The notes beneath the pieces were generated by a model. That model saw only the letters and a program-made list of their open reading frames with translations. It did no database searches and was not told the origin of the DNA. A stretch of 64,000 bases of DNA from Candidatus Krumholzibacteriia bacterium. Its GTDB lineage: Bacteria > Krumholzibacteriota > Krumholzibacteriia > LZORAL124-64-63. Shown piece after piece: positions 44,536-53,624 of this stretch. How positions within the stretch are numbered: position 1 is the first letter of the stretch; each line of letters begins with the position of its first letter. The stretch is taken from assembly GCA_016744705.1 (NCBI GenBank), contig JADGDU010000017.1, positions 1 through 64,000 of the forward strand. The letters run 5' to 3'. The position numbers and the translations under genes were made by a program.

Positions 44536-45981
44536 TCATCCGCCGCCAATTCCCAGCAGGCTGGCTGCCAGTCCAAAATAAATCAATAACCCCACAATGT
44601 CGTTGGCAGTGGTGATAAACGGGCCTGTGGCCACAGCGGGATCAACCCCCACCCGGTGCATCAAGAGGGGAATGCCTGAACCAGCCATGGCCGCAAAAAG
44701 AATGACCGCCAGCATGGCCAATCCCAAAACCAGGGCCACTTGAAGGTCATGGCTAATGATTAAAGCAACCACAAAACTCAGAATGGCAATAGAAACTCCC
44801 GTCAAAAGTGCGGTGCCCAATTCGCGCAATAAATGCCGACCCAAGTGAAAGAAATCCACTTCACCAGTGGCCAACCCTCGCACCACGACACTGGAAGTTT
44901 GGATACCAATATTTCCAGCCATGGCCATGATCATGGGGATATAAAAAGCCAACGCAACTTTGGATTCCAAACTGTGTTCGAAATGACCTAAAACCGCCAC
45001 GGCTCCGATCTGTCCCAAGAGTGCGCCCACCAACCAGGGCAACCGCGAACGGGCCACTCGGAAGGACGATTGCTCGCCAAATTCATGAACACTTACACCG
45101 GCCAGCCGAGAAATATCCTCCGTGGCCTCTTCTTCCATAACATCCAAAATATCATCAGCGGTGATAAGGCCAGCCAATTTTTGTCGATGATTCACCACCG
45201 GCACGTTGATCAAATCATGAATCCGGAAAAAGTTCGCAACCTCTTCCTGATCCAGATCCACAGTCACATAAAGAGGGTCGGCTTCCATGACCGATTCCAC
45301 CAGGGCTGTGGGCGCGGCCAAAAGAAGATGCATCAATGAGAGTTGTCCCTCCAGGCGCCCCTGGCTATCCACCACAAAAACAAAGTGGGTTTCTTCCAGG
45401 TCATCTTCATCCATGCCTCGCAATTGGTCCACGGCATCTCCACAAGAGATGCCACCGTCCAAAGCCAGGTATTCCTTTCCCATGAGACCACCGGCAGTTT
45501 CCGGATCGTACTGGAGCAGTTCGGTGACTTCTTCACGCTCTTCCTGCTCCATGGCGGCCAAAATTTCCTTGGCCTGGTCATCATCCAATTCGCCGATGAC
45601 ATCGGTGGCTTCATCAGAAGGCATTTCTTCAATGATGTCTGCGATAAAATCATTATCCAACAATTGGAACAGGGTTCCCAAACTGCGGTTATCAATTTCG
45701 CTCAAAACTTCAGCCAAAGGATCGGGAGGCAACAGCCGTAAAATTCTTGCCGTATCTTCCACACTTAGGGGGCGTAGAATTTCAGACAAATCTCCAGGGG
45801 AAAGTTCCAATGCCAGCTTGCTGATTTCTTCTTTATCCCCCCCGGCCAGAAGGGTTTCAAATCTTTTTTCAATGGCATGGTGTTCGGCTTCAAGGTTGGA
45901 CGGGTCCAACATTCTCTCTTCGCCATTGTCAATATTATCATCCTGGACGGAGTCCGCATTTTCGGGATTTTGATCATTCAC
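44536..45981 (-). CDS. mgtE: Magnesium transporter MgtE
   Basis: Mg2+ channel of the inner membrane gated by its cytosolic part. The 481-residue protein has an acidic N-terminal helical domain (about 40-150, with the EEMPSDEATDVIGELD and DPETAGGLMGKEYLAL motifs). Two CBS domains follow (about 155-275), then five membrane helices, with IPMIMAMAGNIGIQTSSVVVRGLATGE at the pore. I prefer the GTG at 45979-45981, which has AAGGA eight bases upstream and overlaps the upstream stop by eight bases. An ATG at 46021-46023 would add 14 residues and overlap the DUF502 gene by 50 bases without a ribosome binding site. Confidence 0.95.
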   Translation of the reverse strand: MNDQNPENADSVQDDNIDNGEERMLDPSNLEAEHHAIEKRFETLLAGGDKEEISKLALELSPGDLSEILRPLSVEDTARILRLLPPDPLAEVLSEIDNRSLGTLFQLLDNDFIADIIEEMPSDEATDVIGELDDDQAKEILAAMEQEEREEVTELLQYDPETAGGLMGKEYLALDGGISCGDAVDQLRGMDEDDLEETHFVFVVDSQGRLEGQLSLMHLLLAAPTALVESVMEADPLYVTVDLDQEEVANFFRIHDLINVPVVNHRQKLAGLITADDILDVMEEEATEDISRLAGVSVHEFGEQSSFRVARSRLPWLVGALLGQIGAVAVLGHFEHSLESKVALAFYIPMIMAMAGNIGIQTSSVVVRGLATGEVDFFHLGRHLLRELGTALLTGVSIAILSFVVALIISHDLQVALVLGLAMLAVILFAAMAGSGIPLLMHRVGVDPAVATGPFITTANDIVGLLIYFGLAASLLGIGGG

Positions 45982-46645
45982 TGTCGGATTCCTTTCCGGG
46001 TTCCAAATCTGCTCGGTAGTCATGAAGTTCTGCTGCCATCATTGCCATGCCACCGGCCTGCTCAGGACTCATTATAGCGCCCCCGGAAACAATCAGCTTG
46101 ATAGCCTCTTCCACTTGCACATCCAGGATACGGACGTCTTCTCGTGGCACCAACAGCAGATACCCGCTGGTGGGATTCGGTGTGGTGGGCAAAAAAACAT
46201 TCACCAGTGGTTCATCAGCCTCGTCACGGGTGACAAACCCGATGCTGTAGATTCCCTCACGGGGGTATTGGAATAGAACAACTTCCTTAAAAGCAGTGCG
46301 CCGGTCCTGCAGAAAGACTTCGGACAATTGCTTTGTAGCCGAGAAAACACTCTTGATCACTGGGATGCGAGCAAAGAATCTTTCCACCAATCTGAAGAAA
46401 GCCATGCCAATCAGGTTGCGAGTGAACATTCCCACAATGATGATGGCCAAAGCGAAAGCCGCAAAGCCGATCAGCGTCAGGACAAACTCGGGATAGGTAT
46501 CACCCAGTCCCGGGACTTTCAGCACCAAGGGCTGAACTCTTTCGCTAACCAGTTTGTAAATGCGCCACAATATCCAGGAAGTGATGGCCAGTGGCGTGAT
46601 GGCCAGTAATCCCGTCAGAAAATGCCGCCGCAGAAAACTTAACAT
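45974..46645 (-). CDS. DUF502 family membrane protein
   Basis: Inner-membrane protein of unknown function, 223 residues. Two hydrophobic segments (about 9-32 and 55-78) precede the family signature IPVIKSVFSATKQLSEVF. A soluble C-terminal domain follows with VVLFQYPREGIYSIGFVT, VFLPTTPNPTSGYLLLVP and the SGGAIMSPEQ ending. The match along the whole length is good. The family is also found near mgtE- or corC-type genes in other bacteria as far as I recall, but no function can be assigned. It starts seven bases after the CorC/HlyC-type gene stop and overlaps mgtE. Confidence 0.92.
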   Translation of the reverse strand: MLSFLRRHFLTGLLAITPLAITSWILWRIYKLVSERVQPLVLKVPGLGDTYPEFVLTLIGFAAFALAIIIVGMFTRNLIGMAFFRLVERFFARIPVIKSVFSATKQLSEVFLQDRRTAFKEVVLFQYPREGIYSIGFVTRDEADEPLVNVFLPTTPNPTSGYLLLVPREDVRILDVQVEEAIKLIVSGGAIMSPEQAGGMAMMAAELHDYRADLEPGKESDSE

Positions 46646-46652
46646 ATCACCC

Positions 46653-47960
46653 TCACGACTCCTTTTCCCGCGGAAATCCCGGCAAGGGGTCCGGGCCTAC
46701 AAAGAGCACTCGGGTGATGCGTTGGCCAGAGACGCCTTCAATGGTAATCACAAATTGCGACACCCCAACTTCATCTCCTTTGGAGGGCACTTCTCCAGCG
46801 GCCTCATAAATGAGTCCGCCTAGAGTTTCGCTGTTTTCAGCACCCTCGGCTTCGTGTAAATCCACGCCCACGAGCTCTTGCAAATCGTCCAGGGAAAGCT
46901 TGGGGTCCAGGCGCACACTGGTTTCGCTCACCCAGCTGACCAGTTCCTCTTCCTCGTCAAATTCATCCTCAATTTCCCCCACAATTTCTTCAATCACATC
47001 TTCCAGGGTCACCAATCCGGCGGTGCCTCCGTATTCGTCAATCACCACTGCCATGTGAATGCGTTGGCTACGGAATTCATCCAGGACCTCGTCTATTTTT
47101 TTACTCTCAGGAATGAAATAGGCAGGGCGGATCATATCCGCCAACTTCTGTCCCCTCGCATCAAATTTTCCATCCTGCACCAGTTTGAGCAGATCTTTGC
47201 TGTAAAGGATGCCAATGACTTTATCCACGTTGCCCTGGTGAACCGGAATGCGGGAGTGACCACTTTCATTCACCGCGTCCACCATGGTTTCCACCTCGGT
47301 ATCACCGTCCAGAGTGATCATATCAATGCGGGGAATCATGATCTCCCGCACGGCAGTATCATGAAACTCGAAAATGCTTTGAATCATATCCCGCTCGTCT
47401 TCATCCAGGGCGGATTGATCTCCTTCATTGCTGATCAATTCGCGGATTTCACCAGCGGAAAGGTGCTGCTGCATATCACCCGACCAGATCGTATCATCAA
47501 CCCGATCCATCACCGACAAAAGCAAGGCAGCCCATGGCCCAAGCAACCAGGCCAAGGGATAAAGCAAAGTGCCCACAACCCGGGCATAAGTCAGGGCCGC
47601 AGCGGAAGCCAACATGCGAAAGGCCACGCCCCCCAGAGACCAAGCCACCAAGGTTGTTAGCAGAAAAAAGCCCCAGTAAGTTGGGTCCATCACTTGGTGG
47701 CGCAGAACCAGCAGTAACTGCCCCCATACAAATCCACCCAGCAGCGAAAGCATCAAAAAGATGGTTCCGGCTGTTACCTGAAAACGGCGAGGATGATTCA
47801 AATACCGTCCCAGGGCCATGCCCAGGTTTTCCTCTTCCAATAATCCATTGCGATGCAATCCAGAGACACGATAGTGGGCAGCAATGAGCCCACCAACAAT
47901 CATGGCTCCGAACCAGAAGGCTGCCGCCAGAATGACCATCGGTACAGGCAGGGCGTTCAT
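46653..47960 (-). CDS. CNNM/HlyC-CorC family membrane protein with CBS pair
   Basis: 435-residue inner-membrane protein. The N-terminal CNNM domain (about 1-170) has several membrane helices. The linker SNEGDQSALDEDERDMIQSI leads into a CBS pair (VREIMIPRIDMITLDGD... and MAVVIDEYGGTAGLVTLEDV). A C-terminal CorC/HlyC domain with VSQFVITIEGVSGQRITRV ends the protein. Relatives are linked to Mg2+/Co2+ efflux or transport, which would suit mgtE three genes away; the name hemolysin used for some homologues is historical. Its start overlaps the ybeY stop by four bases. Confidence 0.93.
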   Translation of the reverse strand: MNALPVPMVILAAAFWFGAMIVGGLIAAHYRVSGLHRNGLLEEENLGMALGRYLNHPRRFQVTAGTIFLMLSLLGGFVWGQLLLVLRHQVMDPTYWGFFLLTTLVAWSLGGVAFRMLASAAALTYARVVGTLLYPLAWLLGPWAALLLSVMDRVDDTIWSGDMQQHLSAGEIRELISNEGDQSALDEDERDMIQSIFEFHDTAVREIMIPRIDMITLDGDTEVETMVDAVNESGHSRIPVHQGNVDKVIGILYSKDLLKLVQDGKFDARGQKLADMIRPAYFIPESKKIDEVLDEFRSQRIHMAVVIDEYGGTAGLVTLEDVIEEIVGEIEDEFDEEEELVSWVSETSVRLDPKLSLDDLQELVGVDLHEAEGAENSETLGGLIYEAAGEVPSKGDEVGVSQFVITIEGVSGQRITRVLFVGPDPLPGFPREKES

Positions 47961-48511
47961 CCGTTGGACCTTTCCTCTGGGCGCAAGGGGTGTGGCAGAC
48001 TACAGGATTTCAAATAGTTCTCTTCCAAATCCTTCATCTGCTGAGCCTCTTCTTCTGTTTCATGATCCCAGCCCAGAAGGTGTAAGGCGCCATGGACAAC
48101 CAGCAAAGGAAACTCGTTTTCCAGAGACCATTGGCGCTGGCTGCATCGTTCGGCGACAAAAAAGGGTGCCACAATGATTTCACCAATTTGTTGCTGTTCT
48201 TCCCCGGTGCCCGGAGAGGCCAGCGGGTCCAGCCATAAATCATGACAGGCACCATCAACTCCACCGCTCAAATGGCAGGGACCTGTCCCCTCATTCAAAA
48301 GGTAGGAAAAGGATAAGACATCGGTCACTCCATCTTTGCCCCGATACTGATCATTGAGTTGGGTCATGGACTCATCGTCAATCAGAACCAAATCGAAAGC
48401 CCAATGAGGACGCCCCAAGCCGGCCACCAGTTTTTTGAAAATGGTCAACTGCCGAACCACAAGATCATCACCATCAGGCCTGGCCCGGCGATCCACTAAT
48501 TGCAGTATCAT
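47957..48511 (-). CDS. ybeY: Endoribonuclease YbeY (rRNA maturation factor)
   Basis: Zinc metalloprotein involved in 16S rRNA 3'-end maturation and ribosome quality control. The 184-residue protein has the DDESMTQLNDQYRGKDGVTDVLSF segment (shown here by its two halves, MTQLNDQYRG and VTDVLSF) and the zinc triad H140, H144 and H150 in HGALHLLGWDH (Trp in place of the usual Tyr). It is coupled by four-base overlaps to the 7TM-HD gene upstream and the CorC/HlyC-type gene downstream. The order phoH, 7TM-HD, ybeY is conserved in many bacteria. Confidence 0.96.
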   Translation of the reverse strand: MILQLVDRRARPDGDDLVVRQLTIFKKLVAGLGRPHWAFDLVLIDDESMTQLNDQYRGKDGVTDVLSFSYLLNEGTGPCHLSGGVDGACHDLWLDPLASPGTGEEQQQIGEIIVAPFFVAERCSQRQWSLENEFPLLVVHGALHLLGWDHETEEEAQQMKDLEENYLKSCSLPHPLRPEERSNG

Positions 48512-50793
48512 TGCCTGGCCTTTCGCTCGCCGCGTCTTTCAGGAACTTTTTCCGGGTCACTCTCCCGCTGCCCGGGATACACAATGCGGGAGTGATGAAT
48601 TCCCGTCAGCAGGGGAATGAAAGCTTCCCTGATTTTGGCAAGATCCCTGAGCGTCAGACCCGATTCATCCAATTCTCCACTGAGCATGCGCTTGTCAATA
48701 ACTTGCTTGGTGATTTCCCGGATGCGACTGGGAGTGGGTTTGCCTAAGGACCGGGTGGCAGCCTCCACCGCATCGGCTAACATCAGAATGGCTGTTTCCC
48801 GAGAATGAGGTTTGGGTCCTGGGTAGCGAAAATCGTCAACTTTCACCGGAGCATTGCTATCGCTGCTGAGAGCCTTGTGATAGAAATATTCCATCACCAT
48901 GGTGCCGTGATGTTCGGGAATGAAATCAATCACCGCCTGGGGCAATCGCCACTTGCGCGCCAACTCAATGCCTTCCTTCACATGAGCCCCAATGACCAGA
49001 GCGCTCATGCTGGGACTCAACTCATCATGTTTGTTACTCTCCACACGTTGGTTCTCCACATAATATTCCGGCTTTTCCATTTTGCCGATATCATGAAAGA
49101 GTGCCCCCACTCTGGTAAGCAGAGAGTTGGCTTCAATGGTGCGAGAGGCATGCTCTGAAAGCTGCCCCACCACCTGGCTGTGATGATAAGTGCCCTGGGC
49201 CTCCAAGGCCATGCGTTGCAGAAGGGGATGATTCAGGTCCGAGAGTTCCAGCAAAGTCAGATCACTGCACACTCCCACCATAGGTTCCACCACCGGCAAA
49301 AGAAATAATCCCAAAGCCACCATCAAAACGGGAGAGAATAGAGCCACCAGAAAGGTGCTCTGATTGGGAATGGCCCCGACCGAACCCAATAGAAAAATCA
49401 TCAGCAATGACAAAAAGGTCAGAAGCAGAATGGTCTTATAGAATTGATCCCTTTTGCGGACCCGGCGAACCGAAACCACCGTCACCATTCCCAGCAGGTA
49501 CCAGACAAAAACCTGGCCGGCGGTGAAGCCTGGCAAAATAGCCATCAAGGTGACAGCCAGCAGGGTCACATTATAACCCACCCGGTCGCGAAAAAGAACT
49601 GTGCTCAGGAGAGACAGTAAAATAACTGGCACAGCAAAAGGCCCCAAAGAGGGTTTATCCAGGGCAAAGCTGGCACCCAAAAGGAAGAGGGCCAAAATGA
49701 CTGCAAGAGCAATGGTCGTGCGAGTATTGTTTAAAGACTTGGGAAAATGAATCAACCCAAACCAGACAAAAAGTCCCAATGCCAGGAACAAAAGCAGAAC
49801 CCTGCTGAGGAACCGTGTCACCTGCCCAGTGGGATTGTCCCCTCCACCCCTGGCCAGAATTTCCTTTTCCAGCTCCGCCAGAAAAAGAGCCTGTTGAGGA
49901 GTCACTCGGACGCCTCGATCAATAATTCGTTCGTCTTTCCAGAATTCTCTGGTGTTGGCTATGGTGGCGCGAATTTGGTCCTGCCGGAGTCGCGTTTCTT
50001 CAGGAGAATAAACCAAATTTGGGCTCACAAAATGGCGCATCATGGAAGCAGTTTCTCCCACCAGTGCCGGGTGCATACCAGCTCCGCGCAGCTCTGCCGT
50101 CAGGCGTTCCTGCAAATTGACCTGGGCCACCACCCTGTCCAAAGGCCGCAAGCTTTCACTGCCCTCGGTAGCCACAACCACCCGGTCATATCTTCCAGGA
50201 GGCAACATATCCACCACGCCCCCAGCCAATACCGATCGCCAAACCCGGTCCATACGCACGAGAATGGAATCTTCAGGTGAGGCCCCCAATAGCATCATGG
50301 CATTGTTGCGGTTCAATGTGGGGTACTGCAGAGTGAGAATGCCCACCCGGTCATCCATTGAGTAACGTGAATTAGCCATAGCCGCGGCTACCGATGCAAA
50401 CAACAACCCCAAACGCCCGCTAACATCTTCTCCACCTGACGGAGGCAAAATGCGCAGCACAGGGGGCTCAACCACAACCCGCTGGAGCCGGTTCATCTCT
50501 ACATCCTGAGTCAAAAGAGGTGCCTCGTATGTGAAAGGGGCCCGTATTTCTTCGGAGGCTATTTCTCCTACGGCAGGAAAGTCCAAATTGAGGCGTTGCA
50601 CAGGAGGGAAAAGAATCAAATGCAGGCCCATAACGACCAGACCACAAACGGCTAATAAACCCCAACCTGCTGAGCCTTTGGGAGCACCAACAGTTTTAAG
50701 GATTCTGCCTTCAATACGAGAACGGGACCCGGGGGTCCGGCCAGTTGACTCTCGGGAAAAAACGGTTCTGAGGCGCAACCACAGCTTGGACAT
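48508..50793 (-). CDS. 7TM-HD family phosphodiesterase (PgpH-like)
   Basis: 761-residue membrane protein with the family layout: an N-terminal helix (about 45-63), a large extracytoplasmic domain (about 65-325), a seven-helix membrane region (about 327-505) and a cytosolic HD domain. The HD site shows GTYHHS (534-539) and HDIGK (567-571), then the EHHGT motif near residue 625. Members such as Listeria PgpH hydrolyse cyclic di-AMP, so that activity is likely here. A YbbR-domain protein of the CdaR type is encoded in the same operon. The gene lies between phoH (44 bases) and ybeY (overlapping). Confidence 0.94.
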   Translation of the reverse strand: MSKLWLRLRTVFSRESTGRTPGSRSRIEGRILKTVGAPKGSAGWGLLAVCGLVVMGLHLILFPPVQRLNLDFPAVGEIASEEIRAPFTYEAPLLTQDVEMNRLQRVVVEPPVLRILPPSGGEDVSGRLGLLFASVAAAMANSRYSMDDRVGILTLQYPTLNRNNAMMLLGASPEDSILVRMDRVWRSVLAGGVVDMLPPGRYDRVVVATEGSESLRPLDRVVAQVNLQERLTAELRGAGMHPALVGETASMMRHFVSPNLVYSPEETRLRQDQIRATIANTREFWKDERIIDRGVRVTPQQALFLAELEKEILARGGGDNPTGQVTRFLSRVLLLFLALGLFVWFGLIHFPKSLNNTRTTIALAVILALFLLGASFALDKPSLGPFAVPVILLSLLSTVLFRDRVGYNVTLLAVTLMAILPGFTAGQVFVWYLLGMVTVVSVRRVRKRDQFYKTILLLTFLSLLMIFLLGSVGAIPNQSTFLVALFSPVLMVALGLFLLPVVEPMVGVCSDLTLLELSDLNHPLLQRMALEAQGTYHHSQVVGQLSEHASRTIEANSLLTRVGALFHDIGKMEKPEYYVENQRVESNKHDELSPSMSALVIGAHVKEGIELARKWRLPQAVIDFIPEHHGTMVMEYFYHKALSSDSNAPVKVDDFRYPGPKPHSRETAILMLADAVEAATRSLGKPTPSRIREITKQVIDKRMLSGELDESGLTLRDLAKIREAFIPLLTGIHHSRIVYPGQRESDPEKVPERRGERKARQ

Positions 50794-50837
50794 TGATCAG
50801 ATTCCTTTCCCAACACCCAGGTCCTGGGGACCTGAGG

Positions 50838-51839
50838 TCAGATATTCTCCGACTCTATACCAGCCGCTTCGAATGCATCAACGATCCGGCGTACTAATGG
50901 GTGGCGAACGATATCAGCCCCACCCAACTCCACAAACGAAACCCCTTCGGTTTCCCCTAAAATTTCCTGAACATGAACCAAACCGGACTTATCTCTGACA
51001 TCCAGATCAATCTGAGTGATATCCCCAGTGATCACAGCTTTGGACTGAAAACCCAACCGGGTCAGAAACATTTTCATCTGGCCCACTGTTGTATTTTGGG
51101 CTTCATCCAAAATCACAAAAGAATTGTTCAAAGTCCGTCCCCGCATATAGGCCAGAGGGGATGCTTCAATAACACCGCTGGCAATGTAGCGGGAAATTTG
51201 GGAGGCACCCATGATATCGGAAAGGGCATCAAACAATGGCCTCAGGTAGGGGTTGATTTTATCCTGCAGGTCACCCGGCAAAAAGCCCAATTGTTCACCG
51301 GCCTCAACGGCCGGCCGCACCAGAACGATCCGGTCAACCAATTGCTGCTTCAAATATTCCATGGCCATAACCACCGCCAGAAAGGTTTTCCCCGTTCCGG
51401 CTGGCCCGATGGAAAAGACCACATCGTCGCGGCGCACAGCATCAACATATTCCTGTTGGCCAGGAGTTTTGGTACGAACAGCCATGCGACTGCCAGCGGC
51501 AAAGAGCAACGGTTCGCCAGCATGGCCGGTTCCCTGAGGTACCCCATCCCCAACGGTGTGTTGCTCCCAGGCAACCCTCACCGCGGCTTCATCCATGAGT
51601 TGTCCCTGCCTCACCCGCTCCACCAGATCAGACAAGACCTTGAGAACCACAGCGGACCCGTCCCTGTCACCAGAGATGACAAGGCTGTCTCCGCGAACCA
51701 CGAGAGCACCGCCAAAACGATTTTCCAGGAAACGCAGATTGGCATCCTGCGGTCCTGTCAAATTCAGAAGCTCGAGGCCTTCCACTGAGACCCGCCCCTG
51801 TTCTTTCAGGGACGAGCCGTTTTTGAGAGAGTCGCTCAT
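50838..51839 (-). CDS. phoH: PhoH-family ATPase
   Basis: Cytosolic P-loop ATPase with RNA-related roles in its family, 333 residues. The N-terminal KH-like region (about 20-80) precedes the ATPase domain: Walker A GPAGTGKTF (145-153), the VRPAVEAGEQLGFLPGDL segment typical of PhoH, Walker B FVILDEAQN, and TGDITQIDL. Its ATG overlaps the aspS stop (ATGA). The usual neighbours 7TM-HD and ybeY follow. Confidence 0.95.
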   Translation of the reverse strand: MSDSLKNGSSLKEQGRVSVEGLELLNLTGPQDANLRFLENRFGGALVVRGDSLVISGDRDGSAVVLKVLSDLVERVRQGQLMDEAAVRVAWEQHTVGDGVPQGTGHAGEPLLFAAGSRMAVRTKTPGQQEYVDAVRRDDVVFSIGPAGTGKTFLAVVMAMEYLKQQLVDRIVLVRPAVEAGEQLGFLPGDLQDKINPYLRPLFDALSDIMGASQISRYIASGVIEASPLAYMRGRTLNNSFVILDEAQNTTVGQMKMFLTRLGFQSKAVITGDITQIDLDVRDKSGLVHVQEILGETEGVSFVELGGADIVRHPLVRRIVDAFEAAGIESENI

Positions 51840-53620
51840 TCCGGTTTGTCTTTTCCTGAAGGTTTTTCAGGGACAACCTGAAGGTTCAGTTCCACCAATT
51901 GGGCATCACTGATCCGACCTGGGCTGTGATCCAAGGGGGAAGCGGCCAAATTCGTTTTGGGGAAGGCAATCACTTCCCGCAACGAGGGACTGTTGGTCAA
52001 TAACATAACCAAGCGATCCAACCCCAGAGCAATGCCACCATGAGGCGGTGCGCCAAAGCCCAGAGCATCCAGGAAGAACCCGAATTTTTCCAGATACTCT
52101 TCTTCCTTCATGCCCACTATTTTGAATACCCGTTCCTGCAGTTCACGCTGGTGAATTCGGATGCTACCGGAACCCAGTTCAACGCCGTTGCAAACCAAAT
52201 CATAAAGCTGCGCCCGGCCTTTGCCTGGATCATCCTCCAGGCCATCCATATCCTCAGGTCGAGGCTGGGTGAACATGTGGTGGCACGCTGTCCAGGCACC
52301 TGTTTTATCATCTTTTTCGAACAGAGGAAAATTGCGAATCCAGGCCAAAGCCCAGCTATTTTCAGGAATCCAACCTGCTTTTTCAGCAATTTCCAGGCGC
52401 AGGGCACCGGTGGCAGCCACGGCCATCTTCCAATCACCGGCTACGAAGAGCAAGAGATCCCCTTCCGAACAACCGGTGCATTGCCGTAAGGAAGCCTGGA
52501 AGTCTTCTCCCAAAAATTTAGCGATTCCGGTTTCAAATCCGTCGGCAGTCACTTTCAAGCGGGCCAGTCCTGCGGCTCCTCGGGCCTTGACGAAATCTTC
52601 CAGGGCGTCCACCTGTTTGCGGCTCCAGCTAGCCAGTCCCGTGGCATTCAGGCAGCGAACGGTGCCACCATTTTCAATGGTCTTTTCAAACACCGAAAAG
52701 CCACATCCAGGGACGATATCATCCAAGGTGTGCATGGGGTTGCCAAAACGCAGATCCGGTTTGTCAGATCCGTACAGATTCATGGCTTCATCATAACTGA
52801 TGCGCAAAAAAGGCGTTGGCAAATCAATGCCCAGAGTTTCTGCAAAAATCGAAGCCATCATTTCTTCGATGATGGCATACACTTCGTCTTCAGTGACGAA
52901 GCTCATCTCCAGATCAATCTGGGTATGCTCAGGTTGGCGATCCTTGCGCAGATCTTCATCCCGCAGGCATCGAGCCAACTGGAAATACCGATCCACACCA
53001 CCAGCCATAAGCATCTGCTTGTAAAGCTGAGGCGACTGGGGCAAGGCATAAAACTGCCCATGGTGAACCCGGCTGGGCACCACGTAATCCCGCGCGCCTT
53101 CGGGTGTGGTTTTGATCAGTAAAGGCGTTTCCACTTCCAGGAAATCCTGGTCGGAAAGGTAACGTCTGGCCGCCATGGACGTCAGGTGTCTGATACGCAA
53201 ATTGTGGGCCATGACCGGATGCCGTAAATGCAGGTAGCGGTGCTTAAGACGCAGCTCTTCACTGGCATTTTCGGCCTGATCTATTTGGAAAGGCAAAGGC
53301 AGACAGGTGTTCAGCATTTCCACTTTGGTGGCCACCACTTCGATGGCACCGGTGGCCATGTCCGGATTGACCATATCATCCGGCCTGGGCCGCACGGTGC
53401 CGGTGATGCCAAGCACAGATTCCAACTTGAACTCTTTGGCGATTTCCAAAGGTTTGCCATCTTCACAAACCACTTGCACATTGCCATAGCGGTCACGCAA
53501 ATCTACGAATACGACTCCGCCCAGATCACGAATACGACTGGCCCAACCAGCCAGCTTGATTTCCTGGCCCACAAGGGAAACGCCCACCTGGCCGCAACGA
53601 TGACTCCGCATGTTGTTCAT
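51836..53620 (-). CDS. aspS: Aspartyl-tRNA synthetase
   Basis: Class II synthetase for tRNA-Asp. The 594-residue protein is of the bacterial type with the GAD insertion. It has an N-terminal OB fold (GWASRIRDLGGVVFVDLRDR), motif 2 (YFQLARCLRDEDLRKDRQPE), the TQIDLEMSF segment and motif 3 (GIALGLDRLVMLL). The ATG at 53618-53620, four bases after the hisS stop, gives the usual length; the frame remains open 27 residues into hisS. Whether it is discriminating or also charges tRNA-Asn cannot be settled because gatCAB and asnS are not in the window. Confidence 0.96.
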   Translation of the reverse strand: MNNMRSHRCGQVGVSLVGQEIKLAGWASRIRDLGGVVFVDLRDRYGNVQVVCEDGKPLEIAKEFKLESVLGITGTVRPRPDDMVNPDMATGAIEVVATKVEMLNTCLPLPFQIDQAENASEELRLKHRYLHLRHPVMAHNLRIRHLTSMAARRYLSDQDFLEVETPLLIKTTPEGARDYVVPSRVHHGQFYALPQSPQLYKQMLMAGGVDRYFQLARCLRDEDLRKDRQPEHTQIDLEMSFVTEDEVYAIIEEMMASIFAETLGIDLPTPFLRISYDEAMNLYGSDKPDLRFGNPMHTLDDIVPGCGFSVFEKTIENGGTVRCLNATGLASWSRKQVDALEDFVKARGAAGLARLKVTADGFETGIAKFLGEDFQASLRQCTGCSEGDLLLFVAGDWKMAVAATGALRLEIAEKAGWIPENSWALAWIRNFPLFEKDDKTGAWTACHHMFTQPRPEDMDGLEDDPGKGRAQLYDLVCNGVELGSGSIRIHQRELQERVFKIVGMKEEEYLEKFGFFLDALGFGAPPHGGIALGLDRLVMLLTNSPSLREVIAFPKTNLAASPLDHSPGRISDAQLVELNLQVVPEKPSGKDKPE

Positions 53621-53624
53621 ATTC